From an uncultured Opitutaceae bacterium (GTDB lineage Bacteria > Verrucomicrobiota > Verrucomicrobiia > Opitutales > Opitutaceae): a stretch of 64,000 nt of DNA. The stretch spans positions 1 through 64,000 of the forward strand of contig CALAOT010000067.1 of assembly GCA_937889545.1 (NCBI GenBank). Reading direction: 5' to 3'. The position numbers and the translations under genes were made by a program. Below the pieces are notes generated by a model. It was not told where the DNA came from. It made no database searches and worked only from the letters and a program-made list of their open reading frames with translations. How positions within the stretch are numbered: the stretch's first letter is position 1; the number at the start of each line of letters is the position of its first letter. Shown piece after piece: positions 27,659 to 35,969 of the stretch.

Positions 27659-28672
27659 ATGAACAACCGAGCCATTGCAGCGCTCTGCGTCGGATTGACC
27701 GCCTCGCTATCCGCCGCCTCCGAAGAGGCCGCCGTCCAGCCCGGCTACCTTGAACGCATCGATCCGGCGATCGACCTCCTCATCTCGCCGGATGCCAGGA
27801 TCGAGGTCATCGGATCCGGATTCGCATGGAGCGAGGGCCCGGTGTGGCGCAAGCAGGGCGGCTACCTGCTTTTCAGCGACATCCCGAACAACACGATCTA
27901 CCGCTGGAAGGAAGGCGAGGGCCTCTCGGTCTTTCTCCGGCCATCGGGCTTCACCGAGGACAACCCGTTCGGATTGGAACTCGGCAGCAACGCCCTGACC
28001 TTTGACCTGCAGGGCAGGCTGGTCATCGATGACCAGGGCAACCGGCGGGTGGTGCGGCTTAACGAGAAGGGCTTCACGAAGACCGTGCTGGCGGACCGTT
28101 ACGAGGGAAAGCGGCTGAACAGCCCCAACGACCTGGTCTACCGGTCGAACGGCGATCTGTACTTCACCGACCCGCCCTACGGATTGAGGGGGCTCAACGA
28201 TAACCCGCACAAGGAACTGAAGTTCAACGGTGTCTTCCGCCTGGATGCCAAGGGGAAGCTGACGCCGATCATACGGGACCTGACGTTCCCCAACGGCGTG
28301 GCGTTTTCTCCGGACGAAAGGATCCTCTACATCCAGGTGTCGGACCCGAAGAACGCGGTGTGGATGGCCTATGACGTCCTGGCGGACGGGACGGTGGCTC
28401 GCGGGCGCGTGTTCTTTGACGCCAACGCCCTGGTCCAGGCCGGCAAGCAGGGCCTCCCCGACGGGATGAAGGTGGACCAGAAGGGGAACATATTCGGCGG
28501 CGGGCCGGGAGGCGTGCTGGTACTCAGCCCTGACGGCAGGCACCTGGGCACCATCGTGACCGGGCAGGTCACGTCCAACTGTGCCTTTGGCGACGACGGC
28601 TCGACCCTCTACATGACGGCGAATCATTACGTGATGCGCATTCGACTGAAGACAAAGGGCGTCGGGTTTTGA
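27659..28672 (+). CDS. SMP-30/gluconolactonase family secreted protein
   Basis: The 337-residue protein has a signal-like N-terminus (MNNRAIAALCVGLTASLSA) and a six-bladed propeller of the SMP-30 type: FAWSEGPVWRKQGGYLLFSD, NSPNDLVYRSNGDLYFTDPP, FPNGVAFSPDERILYIQ and GGVLVLSPDGRHLG. These enzymes hydrolyse sugar lactones. The Glu of SEGP, the Asn in NSPND and the Asp of the PNGVAFSPD blade fit the metal site. It starts a four-gene operon with a 1-base stop/start overlap to the dehydrogenase gene. Its export signal suggests that lactone hydrolysis occurs in the periplasm. Confidence 0.88.
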   Translation: MNNRAIAALCVGLTASLSAASEEAAVQPGYLERIDPAIDLLISPDARIEVIGSGFAWSEGPVWRKQGGYLLFSDIPNNTIYRWKEGEGLSVFLRPSGFTEDNPFGLELGSNALTFDLQGRLVIDDQGNRRVVRLNEKGFTKTVLADRYEGKRLNSPNDLVYRSNGDLYFTDPPYGLRGLNDNPHKELKFNGVFRLDAKGKLTPIIRDLTFPNGVAFSPDERILYIQVSDPKNAVWMAYDVLADGTVARGRVFFDANALVQAGKQGLPDGMKVDQKGNIFGGGPGGVLVLSPDGRHLGTIVTGQVTSNCAFGDDGSTLYMTANHYVMRIRLKTKGVGF

Positions 28673-29703
28673 TGAAGGCGCTCGTGCTCAAGGAATACGG
28701 CCGCTTCATCGTTGAAGATGTGCCAAGGCCGCGCCTGCAGCCGGACGAGGCGCTGGTCCGGGTCCGCGCCTGCGGGATTTGCGGCAGCGATGTTCACGGG
28801 ATGGACGGAAGCACCGGCCGGCGCATTCCTCCGCTGATCATGGGGCACGAGGGCGCCGGGGAAATCACCGAGGTCGGCCCGGCAGTCAAAGGATGGAAGC
28901 CGAAGGACCGGGTAACCTTTGACTCGACGATCTATTGCGGGCGATGCTGGCATTGCCTTCGGGGCGAAGTGAATCTCTGCGACGAGCGGCGCGTCCTGGG
29001 AGTCTCGTGCGCGGAATTCCGGCGCGACGGGGCGTTTGCGGAGTTTGTGGCGGTGCCGGCGCGCATTCTCTATCGCCTGCCGGACAGCCTAAGCTTCGAG
29101 CAGGCGGCGATGGTCGAGGCGGTATCGGTGGCCGCGCACGCCGTCAAGCGGACGCCGCTCGAGGCGGGCGCGTCGGTGGCGGTGCTGGGCGCGGGGATGA
29201 TCGGATCGCTGGTCATCCAGGTACTCAAGGCGGCCGGTTGCCGCCGGGTGATTGCGCTCGACCTGGATGGCGACCGCCTGGAGCTCGCCCTCAGGCTGGG
29301 CGCCACGGCCGCTGCGCGGGCCGACTCTCCCGGCCTGGCCGCCACGATTCGCCGCTTCAGCCACGAACGCGGCGTCGATGCGGCCTTTGACGTCGTGGGC
29401 CTGGCGACGACGGTCGCGGCCGCCGTGGGACTCGTGCGCAAGGGCGGCAGCGTGACCCTCGTGGGCAATGCCGAGCCGCGGGCCGACCTCCCGCTGCAGG
29501 CCGTCGTGACCCGGCAGGTGACGCTTATCGGCACCTGCGCCTCGGCGGGCGAATACCCAGCCTGCCTCGAGCTGATCGCGAGCGGCAGGGTCAACGTGAC
29601 CGAATTCATCAGTGCGACCCCGCCCCTTGAGGAGGGAGCGGAATGGTTCGGCCGCCTGCACGCCCGGGAAAAGGGGCTGATGAAGGTGCTCTTGAAGCCC
29701 TGA
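28672..29703 (+). CDS. Zinc-dependent alcohol dehydrogenase (sugar or polyol type)
   Basis: The 343-residue enzyme has the medium-chain dehydrogenase pattern: catalytic zinc ligands in RACGICGSDVHGMDG and MGHEGAGEI, the structural zinc loop CGRCWHCLRGEVNLC, and the NAD motif SVAVLGAGMIGSLVIQVLKAAG. It resembles sorbitol, galactitol-1-phosphate and threonine dehydrogenases, but the substrate is not clear. Its ATG (28672) shares one base with the upstream stop (TGATG). It probably oxidises the sugar or sugar acid handled by this operon. Confidence 0.9.
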   Translation: MKALVLKEYGRFIVEDVPRPRLQPDEALVRVRACGICGSDVHGMDGSTGRRIPPLIMGHEGAGEITEVGPAVKGWKPKDRVTFDSTIYCGRCWHCLRGEVNLCDERRVLGVSCAEFRRDGAFAEFVAVPARILYRLPDSLSFEQAAMVEAVSVAAHAVKRTPLEAGASVAVLGAGMIGSLVIQVLKAAGCRRVIALDLDGDRLELALRLGATAAARADSPGLAATIRRFSHERGVDAAFDVVGLATTVAAAVGLVRKGGSVTLVGNAEPRADLPLQAVVTRQVTLIGTCASAGEYPACLELIASGRVNVTEFISATPPLEEGAEWFGRLHAREKGLMKVLLKP

Positions 29704-29737
29704 ACGCCGCGGATGGCTGCGCAATCGCGATATCTCC

Positions 29738-30826
29738 ATGGAAAAGCTTAGGACGGCCCTGGTCGGCGCGGGCAAGGTGGCCCACCTGCATGCCGCGGCG
29801 CTCCGGGCTCTCCCGGAATCGGAGTTTGTCGCCGTCTGCAGCCGGCCTTCGGAGCGTCTGGGCGCCTTTGCCGACCGGTACGGCGTGAGGGCCTTCACCG
29901 ACGTGGCGGAAATGGTTGACCGGGCCCGCGTGCAGGCGCTCTGCGTCTGCACGCCCCATCCCTGCCATGCCGCGCCCACGATCGCCGCCGCCCGTGCCGG
30001 CGTCCATGTCCTCGTGGAGAAGCCGATGGCGTCGTCTCTGGCCGAATGCGATGGAATGATGGCCGCGGCCAAGACCGGCGGCGCCGTCATCGGCCTCGTG
30101 TCCCAACGCCGCTTCTATCCTCCCTGCCGGAGGATCCGGCGCGCGCTGGACGAGGGCCTTCTTGGCCGGCCCGTGCTAGGCACCGCGACCATCCTGGGCT
30201 GGCGCGACGAGGCCTATTATCGCAGCGATCCCTGGCGCGGCAGCTGGGCGGGCGAGGGGGGCGGAGTCCTGGTCAACCAGGCGCCGCACCAGCTGGATCT
30301 TCTCCTCTGGTACATGGGGGAGGTCGCGGAGGTCTTTGGCTATTGGGCCAATCTGAATCATCCCTACATCGAGGTTGATGACACGGCGGTTGCCGTTGTC
30401 CGCTTCAAGAGCGGGGCGCTGGGCAACATCGTGGTCAGCAACAGCCAGAATCCGGGGATCAACGCCCGGGTCTCCGTTCACGGGGCCAACGGCGCCTCGG
30501 CGGGCGTGCAAACCGACGGAGGCGCCATGTTTATCGCTGGCAGCACCAGGATCGCCGACGCCCCCTTCAACGACATTTGGACAATCCCCGGGCAGGAGAG
30601 CCTGCTCGCGCAATGGAAGGAGGAGGACGCCGCTCTCTTCCGCAGCACCGATCCCATGGAGCACTTCCACCGCCTGCAGGTTGCTGACTTTCTCCAGGCG
30701 GTGCTCGCGGGCCGCCCGCCCGCCGTGACCGCCGCCGACGGCCGGCGCACGGTGGAGCTGTTCGCGTCGATCTATCGCGCCACCCGGGACGGCTGGCCCA
30801 TCCCCTTCCCGCTCCCGGCCGAATAG
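29738..30826 (+). CDS. Gfo/Idh/MocA family oxidoreductase
   Basis: The 362-residue protein starts TALVGAGKVAHLHAAALRAL with the Rossmann GxGxxA-type motif and has the catalytic lysine in VLVEKPMASSLAECDGM. The C-terminal half has GEGGGVLVNQAPHQLDLLLWY, which carries the family's histidine region. Such enzymes oxidise or epimerise sugars and inositols using NAD(P). It is the third gene of the sugar-acid operon, 34 bases after the alcohol dehydrogenase. The specific substrate is unknown. Confidence 0.9.
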   Translation: MEKLRTALVGAGKVAHLHAAALRALPESEFVAVCSRPSERLGAFADRYGVRAFTDVAEMVDRARVQALCVCTPHPCHAAPTIAAARAGVHVLVEKPMASSLAECDGMMAAAKTGGAVIGLVSQRRFYPPCRRIRRALDEGLLGRPVLGTATILGWRDEAYYRSDPWRGSWAGEGGGVLVNQAPHQLDLLLWYMGEVAEVFGYWANLNHPYIEVDDTAVAVVRFKSGALGNIVVSNSQNPGINARVSVHGANGASAGVQTDGGAMFIAGSTRIADAPFNDIWTIPGQESLLAQWKEEDAALFRSTDPMEHFHRLQVADFLQAVLAGRPPAVTAADGRRTVELFASIYRATRDGWPIPFPLPAE

Positions 30827-30839
30827 CGGCCCTGCTCGC

Positions 30840-32132
30840 ATGCAACGCCCCGCCTCCTCGCGCGTCCGTCTGGAGGTCGCGCTCATGCTTTTCGTGACGG
30901 TCGCGATCAATTATCTCGACCGGAGCAACCTGTCAGTGGCGGCAACCGGCGTGGCCGGCGACCTGAAGCTCGATCCGGTCCGCCTGGGCATCATCTTTTC
31001 CGGATTCGGATGGACCTATGCGTTCTTCCAGATCCCGGGCGGGTGGCTCGTGGACCGGATCGGCCCAAGGACGATGTACGCCTCGGCCTGCGGACTCTGG
31101 TCGCTGGCGACCGTTGCTCAGGGATACGCCAGCACGTTTCTGGCCCTTCTCGGGCTCCGCCTGCTGCTCGGCATGTTCGAGGCGCCGGCGTTCCCGATAT
31201 GCAACAGGCTGGCAACCGAGTGGTTCCCGGAGGATGAGCGCGCCGGGGCCATAGGATTCTACACGGCCGGGCAGTACGCGGGCCTCGCGTTTCTGACGCC
31301 TTTGCTCGTTCTCGCGCAGGCGCATTTTGGCTGGCGCTCGGTTTTTCTTTTCACCGGCGCCATCGGGCTGGCGTGGGCGGGGCTTTGGTATCGCATCTAC
31401 CGCGATCCAGACCAGAACCAGCGTCTCTCGACCCGGGAACGCGACTTCATACGTGCGGGCGGCGGCTGGGTCGACGGGCAGGTGGGATCCGAAAGGAGGT
31501 TCGCGCTCAACCTTGCCGACCTGCGCTTCGTGCTCACCCAGCGCAGGCTCTGGGGAATGTACTTGGGGCAGTTCGCGCTCAATGCCGTCCCCTGGTTCTT
31601 CCTCACCTGGTTCCCAACCTATCTGGTGACCTACCGCCACTTCGATTTCATCCGGGAGGGGATATTCTCATCGCTGCCGTTTCTCGCGGCTGTCTGCGGG
31701 GTGATCGCAGGCGGGGTCTCCTCGGATTTTCTCGTGCGGCGCGGCGTGTCGCCATCGGTTGCGCGGAAGACGCCGGTAATCGCGGGGATGATCCTTTCAG
31801 CGAGCGTCGTCGGGGCCAACTTCGTCAACGACCCAAAGTGGATCATGTTTTTTCTGGCCGTCGCCTTCTTCGGCAACGGCTTTGCGTCAATCACGTGGGT
31901 GCTTGTGTCCCTGATGGCGCCAACGCGGCTGCTCGGCCTGACGGGAGGGGTCTTCAATTTTTTCGGAAACCTGGCGGCCATGTTCGTCCCGCTGATGATT
32001 GGCCTCATCGTCAAGCATGGGGGATTCGCCCCGGCATTGGCGTTTGTCTCGGCCCTGGCGCTTGGCGGGGCGCTCTCGTACATTCTGCTTGTCGGGCGCG
32101 TAGAGCGAATCGCGCTCGGCGGGGAGCGATAA
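30840..32132 (+). CDS. MFS transporter, anion:cation symporter (sugar-acid type)
   Basis: The 430-residue protein has 12 membrane segments and the ACS-family pattern: TVAINYLDRSNLSVAATGVA at helix 1, then GFGWTYAFFQIPGGWLVDRIG, and LLLGMFEAPAFPICNRLATEW. Members of this family carry galactonate, glucarate, tartrate and similar acids. The gene closes the operon formed by a lactonase-like protein, a zinc dehydrogenase and a Gfo/Idh/MocA enzyme, which together suggest uptake and oxidation of a sugar acid or sugar. It ends about 120 bases before the convergent aro gene. Confidence 0.9.
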   Translation: MQRPASSRVRLEVALMLFVTVAINYLDRSNLSVAATGVAGDLKLDPVRLGIIFSGFGWTYAFFQIPGGWLVDRIGPRTMYASACGLWSLATVAQGYASTFLALLGLRLLLGMFEAPAFPICNRLATEWFPEDERAGAIGFYTAGQYAGLAFLTPLLVLAQAHFGWRSVFLFTGAIGLAWAGLWYRIYRDPDQNQRLSTRERDFIRAGGGWVDGQVGSERRFALNLADLRFVLTQRRLWGMYLGQFALNAVPWFFLTWFPTYLVTYRHFDFIREGIFSSLPFLAAVCGVIAGGVSSDFLVRRGVSPSVARKTPVIAGMILSASVVGANFVNDPKWIMFFLAVAFFGNGFASITWVLVSLMAPTRLLGLTGGVFNFFGNLAAMFVPLMIGLIVKHGGFAPALAFVSALALGGALSYILLVGRVERIALGGER

Positions 32133-32252
32133 GGCCCTGCGAGGCGGCGCAGAGGTCCCGATGGCCGGCTCGCCTCATGCCTGCCTGCAGGCGACGCGCG
32201 GGCCGATCCGCTGGTCGCATGGCGCGGGCAGACGATTTCCGACCAGGTGGGT

Positions 32253-33308
32253 TCAGGGAAAGCGGCCCGCCAGGCCTGCGTGGACCTCGCGGACGAGGGA
32301 CTCCGTCGTCTTCCAGTCGATGCAGGGGTCGGTGATCGACACGCCGCGGCGAAGCCTGCCCGGAGGCTGCGGGAAGGGCTGGCCGCCCGCCAGGAGGTTG
32401 CTTTCGATCATGGCCCCCATGATCGAGGCATTGCCCGTTGAGATCTGGGCCATGAGCTCGCGCATGACCTCGGGCTGGCGCTCCGGCTTCTTCGCCGAGT
32501 TGTCGTGCGAGCAGTCGACCAGGATCGACTTCATCAGGCCCGCCGTCTCCAGCTGCTGCTCGGTTCTTGCGATGTGCGCCGGCGAATAGTTCGGTCCTGA
32601 GGAGCCGCCCCTGAGCACGATGTGGCAGTTGGGGTTTCCCGCGGTGACGACGGCCGAGGCGGCGCCGGAGAGGTTTATGCCAAGAAAGGTCTGCGGCCGC
32701 GACGCCGCGAGGATCGCATTGATCGCGGTCTGGACCGATCCGTCCGTTCCGTTCTTGATGCCGATCGGCATCGACAGCCCGGAGGCCATCTGGCGGTGGG
32801 TCTGCGACTCGGCCGTGCGGGCGCCGATTGCGGACCAGCAGATCAGATCGGCGATGTACTGAGGCGTGATGGGATCCAGCAGCTCCGTCGCCGTGGGAAG
32901 GCCGAGGTCCAGGACGTCGCGCAGGAAGCCCCGGGCAATCCTCAGCCCAGCCGCGATGTCATTCGAACCGTCGAGGTGCGGGTCCATGATGAGGCCCTTC
33001 CATCCGACCGTCGTCCTCGGCTTTTCAAAATAGACGCGCATGACGATCATCACGCGGTCGGAGACCTCGAGCGCGAGGGCCGCCAGCCGCCTGGCGTACT
33101 CGCGTCCTGCGTCGACGTCATGGATGGAGCAGGGGCCGACGATCAGAAGCAGGCGCCTGTCGTCGGTGAATATGAGCCGGTGAATGTCCTGGCGCGAACG
33201 CGTGACGAAATCCGCCTGCGCCTCGCTCTTAGCCACCTCCGTTATCAGCGCCGCGGGTGAGGGCAGGGGCCGAGTCTCGACGACATTGATGTCGGACGTT
33301 CTTTGCAT
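32253..33308 (-). CDS. aroG: 3-deoxy-7-phosphoheptulonate synthase (DAHP synthase, class I)
   Basis: The 351-residue enzyme catalyses the first step of the shikimate pathway. It has LLLIVGPCSIHDVDAGREYA, MIVMRVYFEKPRTTVGWKG, the metal and substrate site LRGGSSGPNYSPAH, and LVDCSHDNSAKKPERQ, like the AroF/AroG/AroH enzymes of E. coli. The in-frame extension to 33392 is unlike the family and covers the leader, so ATG 33308 was chosen. It is preceded on the minus strand by a leader ORF with Phe codons and an intrinsic terminator, so attenuation by phenylalanine supply is likely. The isoenzyme type cannot be fixed from motifs; the symbol marks similarity only. Confidence 0.93.
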   Translation of the reverse strand: MQRTSDINVVETRPLPSPAALITEVAKSEAQADFVTRSRQDIHRLIFTDDRRLLLIVGPCSIHDVDAGREYARRLAALALEVSDRVMIVMRVYFEKPRTTVGWKGLIMDPHLDGSNDIAAGLRIARGFLRDVLDLGLPTATELLDPITPQYIADLICWSAIGARTAESQTHRQMASGLSMPIGIKNGTDGSVQTAINAILAASRPQTFLGINLSGAASAVVTAGNPNCHIVLRGGSSGPNYSPAHIARTEQQLETAGLMKSILVDCSHDNSAKKPERQPEVMRELMAQISTGNASIMGAMIESNLLAGGQPFPQPPGRLRRGVSITDPCIDWKTTESLVREVHAGLAGRFP

Positions 33309-33390
33309 CGGGTCCCGTGAAGAAGCCCGCATCGAGGCAAGCCGCAAGGGATTTTGGGGCCCTAGGCCGGCCGGAGTGGCCTTTTCGGGC

Positions 33391-33428
33391 AAAAAAGTGG
33401 CGGGCCGCCTACCCCTAGGCGGCCCGCC
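33391..33428 (-). terminator. Attenuator terminator in the DAHP synthase leader
   Basis: On the minus strand GGCGGGCCGCCTA (33428-33416), loop GGGG and TAGGCGGCCCGCC (33411-33399) form a perfect 13-bp stem followed by ACTTTTTTG. It starts 14 bases after the stop of the leader ORF and ends 82 bases before the ATG of the synthase gene, the classic position of an attenuator. A second, smaller stem (CTCCCGC/GCGGGAG, 33453-33469) lies just upstream and can pair alternatively with the terminator's 5' arm. Confidence 0.75.
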
Positions 33429-33441
33429 TTTGCTTTCTTAG

Positions 33442-33513
33442 TTACCCCAAAACTCCCGCTAGGCGGGAGAAGTGGAAAAATCTTATGTTTATGAGTACCC
33501 TATTTGCGCCCAT
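33442..33513 (-). CDS. Putative Phe-rich leader peptide controlling DAHP synthase
   Basis: A 23-codon minus-strand ORF starts at ATG 33513 and ends TAA at 33442. It encodes MGANRVLINIRFFHFSR followed by LAGVLG and contains three Phe codons in four positions (FFHF), directly before the first leader hairpin. It sits between a likely promoter region and the attenuator, as in pheA or pheST leaders of enterobacteria. The ATG has no strong ribosome binding site by eye. A TTGACG hexamer overlapping the start codon could be an alternative promoter that would exclude the ATG, so the reading frame is a good but unproven call. Confidence 0.5.
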   Translation of the reverse strand: MGANRVLINIRFFHFSRLAGVLG

Positions 33514-33580
33514 CGTCAAGCCATGCTGGATGATGTGGCGCAATATTTAGTTAAATGATTTTTAATCAACATCTTACTAA
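33504..33580. promoter_or_regulatory. Divergent aro/ygfZ regulatory region
   Basis: The region between the leader start and the ygfZ ATG (33580) is AT-rich from about 33541. An inverted repeat TTGCGCC (33504-33510) and GGCGCAA (33537-33543) spans the leader ATG and may be an operator. On the minus strand TTGTCA (33581-33586, at the ygfZ start) and TTGATT (33564-33569) are possible -35 hexamers. No strong paired -10 element stands out. Confidence 0.4.
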
Positions 33581-34503
33581 TGACAAAATTCCCTGAATCC
33601 GCGGCAGTTTTCCCCTACCTCCCGGCATGCCTGCTTCGGGCGTCAGGATCCGATGCCGCGACATTCCTACAGGGCCAGTTTACGAACGACTTAAGCAGGC
33701 TCGAACCCGGACGGTCCGTCTACGGCCTGTGGCTTGACCGCAAGGGCCGTGTGGTTGCCGACAGCCATGTCGTCTGCGCCCAGGACGGGGCGGGGTTCTG
33801 GATTGTCAGCATCTCGTCGCCCGCGCCGGTCGTCGCCCGCCGCCTGGGCGATTATATCGTAGCCGACGACGTGGTGATCGAGGATGCGACGGCGGCCTGG
33901 CGCGGCCTCTCGCTGATCGGCGAAGGCACCGGCTCGTGGCTTGCGGGGGAACCGCGAGCGGGGATGTGTTTCCGGGGGCGCCGGGATTCGGGGGAGAACT
34001 GGGAGTGGGTCTTTGCGGCCGGGGATTCGCAATCCGTGGACGCGGCCGTCTCGGGCGCCCGAAGGGTGGGGCGGGCCGACGTCGAGCGCATGCGGATCGC
34101 CTCGGGCATCCCGTCGGTGCCCGCCGACATCGGGCCAGCGGACCTCCCGAACGAGGGCGGTCTCGATGCGCAGGCCATCTCGTATTCAAAGGGATGTTAC
34201 CTTGGGCAGGAGGTGATGGCCCGCCTCAAGTCCATGGGGCGTGTCCGCCGGACGCTGGTCCGCGTCAAGGGAAGAGGGACGACTCCCCCGGTGCCGGCGG
34301 CCCTCTGGCGCGGCGATCGCAGGGAGGGCGAATTGCGCTCAGCCGTCTCCGACGCCGGCGGAGGGGGCTACGCTGGCCTTGCGCTTGTTCCCGTGGCCGC
34401 CGGGCCCGGGGATGGCCCCTTATCGCTCGTCGCGGGCGGGAGACCCTCGGTTGAAATCGCTGGAAACTCTGACGCCGCGCCGGCTGCGCCGGAATGCGTT
34501 TGA
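33580..34503 (+). CDS. ygfZ: YgfZ/GcvT-like folate-binding protein
   Basis: The 307-residue protein has the GcvT-related fold and the diagnostic cysteine motif KGCYLGQEVMARLKSMGRV. YgfZ proteins help the assembly or repair of certain iron-sulfur clusters with tetrahydrofolate. The N-terminus has GSDAATFLQGQFTNDLSRL and YGLWLDRKGRVVADSHVV, both usual for the family. It is the first gene in a plus-strand group with HU and the galactokinase-like gene. Confidence 0.9.
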   Translation: MTKFPESAAVFPYLPACLLRASGSDAATFLQGQFTNDLSRLEPGRSVYGLWLDRKGRVVADSHVVCAQDGAGFWIVSISSPAPVVARRLGDYIVADDVVIEDATAAWRGLSLIGEGTGSWLAGEPRAGMCFRGRRDSGENWEWVFAAGDSQSVDAAVSGARRVGRADVERMRIASGIPSVPADIGPADLPNEGGLDAQAISYSKGCYLGQEVMARLKSMGRVRRTLVRVKGRGTTPPVPAALWRGDRREGELRSAVSDAGGGGYAGLALVPVAAGPGDGPLSLVAGGRPSVEIAGNSDAAPAAPECV

Positions 34504-34546
34504 CCGCAGGGATTCGAGCCCATTGCCTCGCTGGGAGGCTCAATTC

Positions 34547-34822
34547 ATGAACAAGGCGGAACTGGTGGACGAGGTGCATCGATTGCTCGGCGAACGCACG
34601 TCGAAGGCTGCGGCCGAACGCGCCGCGGGCAGCGTACTGCGGGCGATCAAGCGGGGCCTCAGGCGGGACTCCGAGGTGCATCTCGCCGGGTTTGGGACGT
34701 TCACGGTGGCGCAGCGCTCCGCCCGGAATGGATTCAACCCGCACACCCGCCGGCCGATGAAGATCCCGGCGATGAAACTTGTGCGCTTCAAGGCGGGCTC
34801 GAGCCTTCGTACCCTTCGCTGA
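34547..34822 (+). CDS. HU-family DNA-binding protein
   Basis: The 91-residue protein has the HU/IHF fold: an N-terminal helix pair (MNKAELVDEVHRLLGERTSK) and the beta-arm region with VHLAGFGTFTVAQRSARNG and NPHTRRPMKIPAMKLVRFKAG. The arm proline in NPHT, which intercalates in DNA, is conserved. A GGAGG ribosome binding site lies just before ATG 34547. The next gene starts 4 bases after the stop. Confidence 0.92.
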   Translation: MNKAELVDEVHRLLGERTSKAAAERAAGSVLRAIKRGLRRDSEVHLAGFGTFTVAQRSARNGFNPHTRRPMKIPAMKLVRFKAGSSLRTLR

Positions 34823-34826
34823 GCCG

Positions 34827-35969
34827 ATGACGGACGCTCTCATCGCGAAGTTTCGCGCCATCCATGCGCGCGCGCCCGAGATCATCGCGCGCGCTCCGGG
34901 GCGGATCGAGTTCATCGGCAATCACACCGACTACAACGGGGGGTCCGTGCTCGGGGCCGCGATCGACCGGAGCGCCTGGGTCGGCCTCGCGCGCCGTTCC
35001 GACGGGAGGCGCCGGTTCGCGAGCGATACCCATTCCGACGTGGTCGAACCTCAGGCCGGAGCATTTGACCGCCTCACCGGCTCGCATTCGTGGGTGAACT
35101 ATCCGCTCGGGATCCTGGTCGCGATGCGGGACTCCGGGCTCAAGATTCCCGCGGGATTCGACTACTTGGCCGTTTCAAATGTGCCGTTGGGCGCTGGGTT
35201 GAGCAGCAGCGCCGCCATCGAGCTCTCGTCCTGCATGGCGTTTCTCGAGGCGGCCGGCGAAACGATTTCACGCGAGGCCCTGGTCGCGCTTGGAAAGCGC
35301 GCCGAGAACGAGTTCGTGGGCGTCCCCTGCGGAATCCTGGATCAGGGCGTGTCCGGATTCGGGCGAAAGGACCACCTGGTCTACATCGATTGCCGGGGCC
35401 CGCGCTTCAAGACCGTGCCGCTGCCGGCCGGACCGAGCTTCTGGGTGTTCAACACCCATTCCAAGCACGCCCTCGTCGACGGCCTCTACGCCGCGAGGCA
35501 CAGCGAGTGCATGGAGGCGGCCCGCGTGATCGGGGTGCCTCTCCTTGTCGACGCGTCGCCCGCGATGCTTGCGGCGGCCGAGGGCAGGCTGTCCAGGCCG
35601 GCCTACAAGCGTGCGCGGCACGTGATCGACGAGATCGCCCGCGTGGAGCAGGCGGTGGAGGCCCTGGGCGCGGGCGACCTTGCGGCCGTCGGGAAGCTGC
35701 TCTTCGCATCCCATCGCAGCTCCCGGACCTGGTTTGAAAACACCAGCCCGGAACTGGATTTTCTGGTCGACAGCCTAGAATCGGAGAAGGGGGTGTACGG
35801 AGCCCGGCTCACCGGGGGCGGATTCGGCGGCGCGGCGATGGCGCTCGCATCCGACGCCTTCGGGGAGAAGGGGGCCGGGCGGATTGCCGACGCCTATCTG
35901 GAAAAATTCGGCGCGAGGCCCGACGTCCTCCATGCCCGCGCGGAGGACGGCGCCAGCCTCGTCACATAA
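34827..35969 (+). CDS. galK: Galactokinase-like GHMP kinase
   Basis: The 380-residue protein has the galactokinase outline: APGRIEFIGNHTDYNGG (residues 23-39), the ATP loop VPLGAGLSSSAAIELS, the base motif CGILDQGVSGFG with the catalytic Asp, and the closing LTGGGFGGAAMAL. In classical galactokinases the signature is GRxNLIGEHTDYN; here Glu and Asn are swapped, so the Glu that contacts the sugar is Asn32. It may phosphorylate galactose or a related sugar. No galT or galE is adjacent. The start was set at ATG 34827. Confidence 0.8.
   Translation: MTDALIAKFRAIHARAPEIIARAPGRIEFIGNHTDYNGGSVLGAAIDRSAWVGLARRSDGRRRFASDTHSDVVEPQAGAFDRLTGSHSWVNYPLGILVAMRDSGLKIPAGFDYLAVSNVPLGAGLSSSAAIELSSCMAFLEAAGETISREALVALGKRAENEFVGVPCGILDQGVSGFGRKDHLVYIDCRGPRFKTVPLPAGPSFWVFNTHSKHALVDGLYAARHSECMEAARVIGVPLLVDASPAMLAAAEGRLSRPAYKRARHVIDEIARVEQAVEALGAGDLAAVGKLLFASHRSSRTWFENTSPELDFLVDSLESEKGVYGARLTGGGFGGAAMALASDAFGEKGAGRIADAYLEKFGARPDVLHARAEDGASLVT

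Noticed and set aside
32179-32192. Short GCCTGC/GCAGGC hairpin between the MFS and DAHP synthase genes
   Set aside because: The stem is only 6 bp with a 2-base loop and no T-tract, so it is not a convincing terminator.
33497-33524. A TTGACG hexamer (minus strand) as the promoter of the DAHP synthase
   Set aside because: It overlaps the leader ATG and would start transcription inside the leader ORF. The -10 match 17 bases later (ACTCAT) is weak. It is kept only as an alternative.
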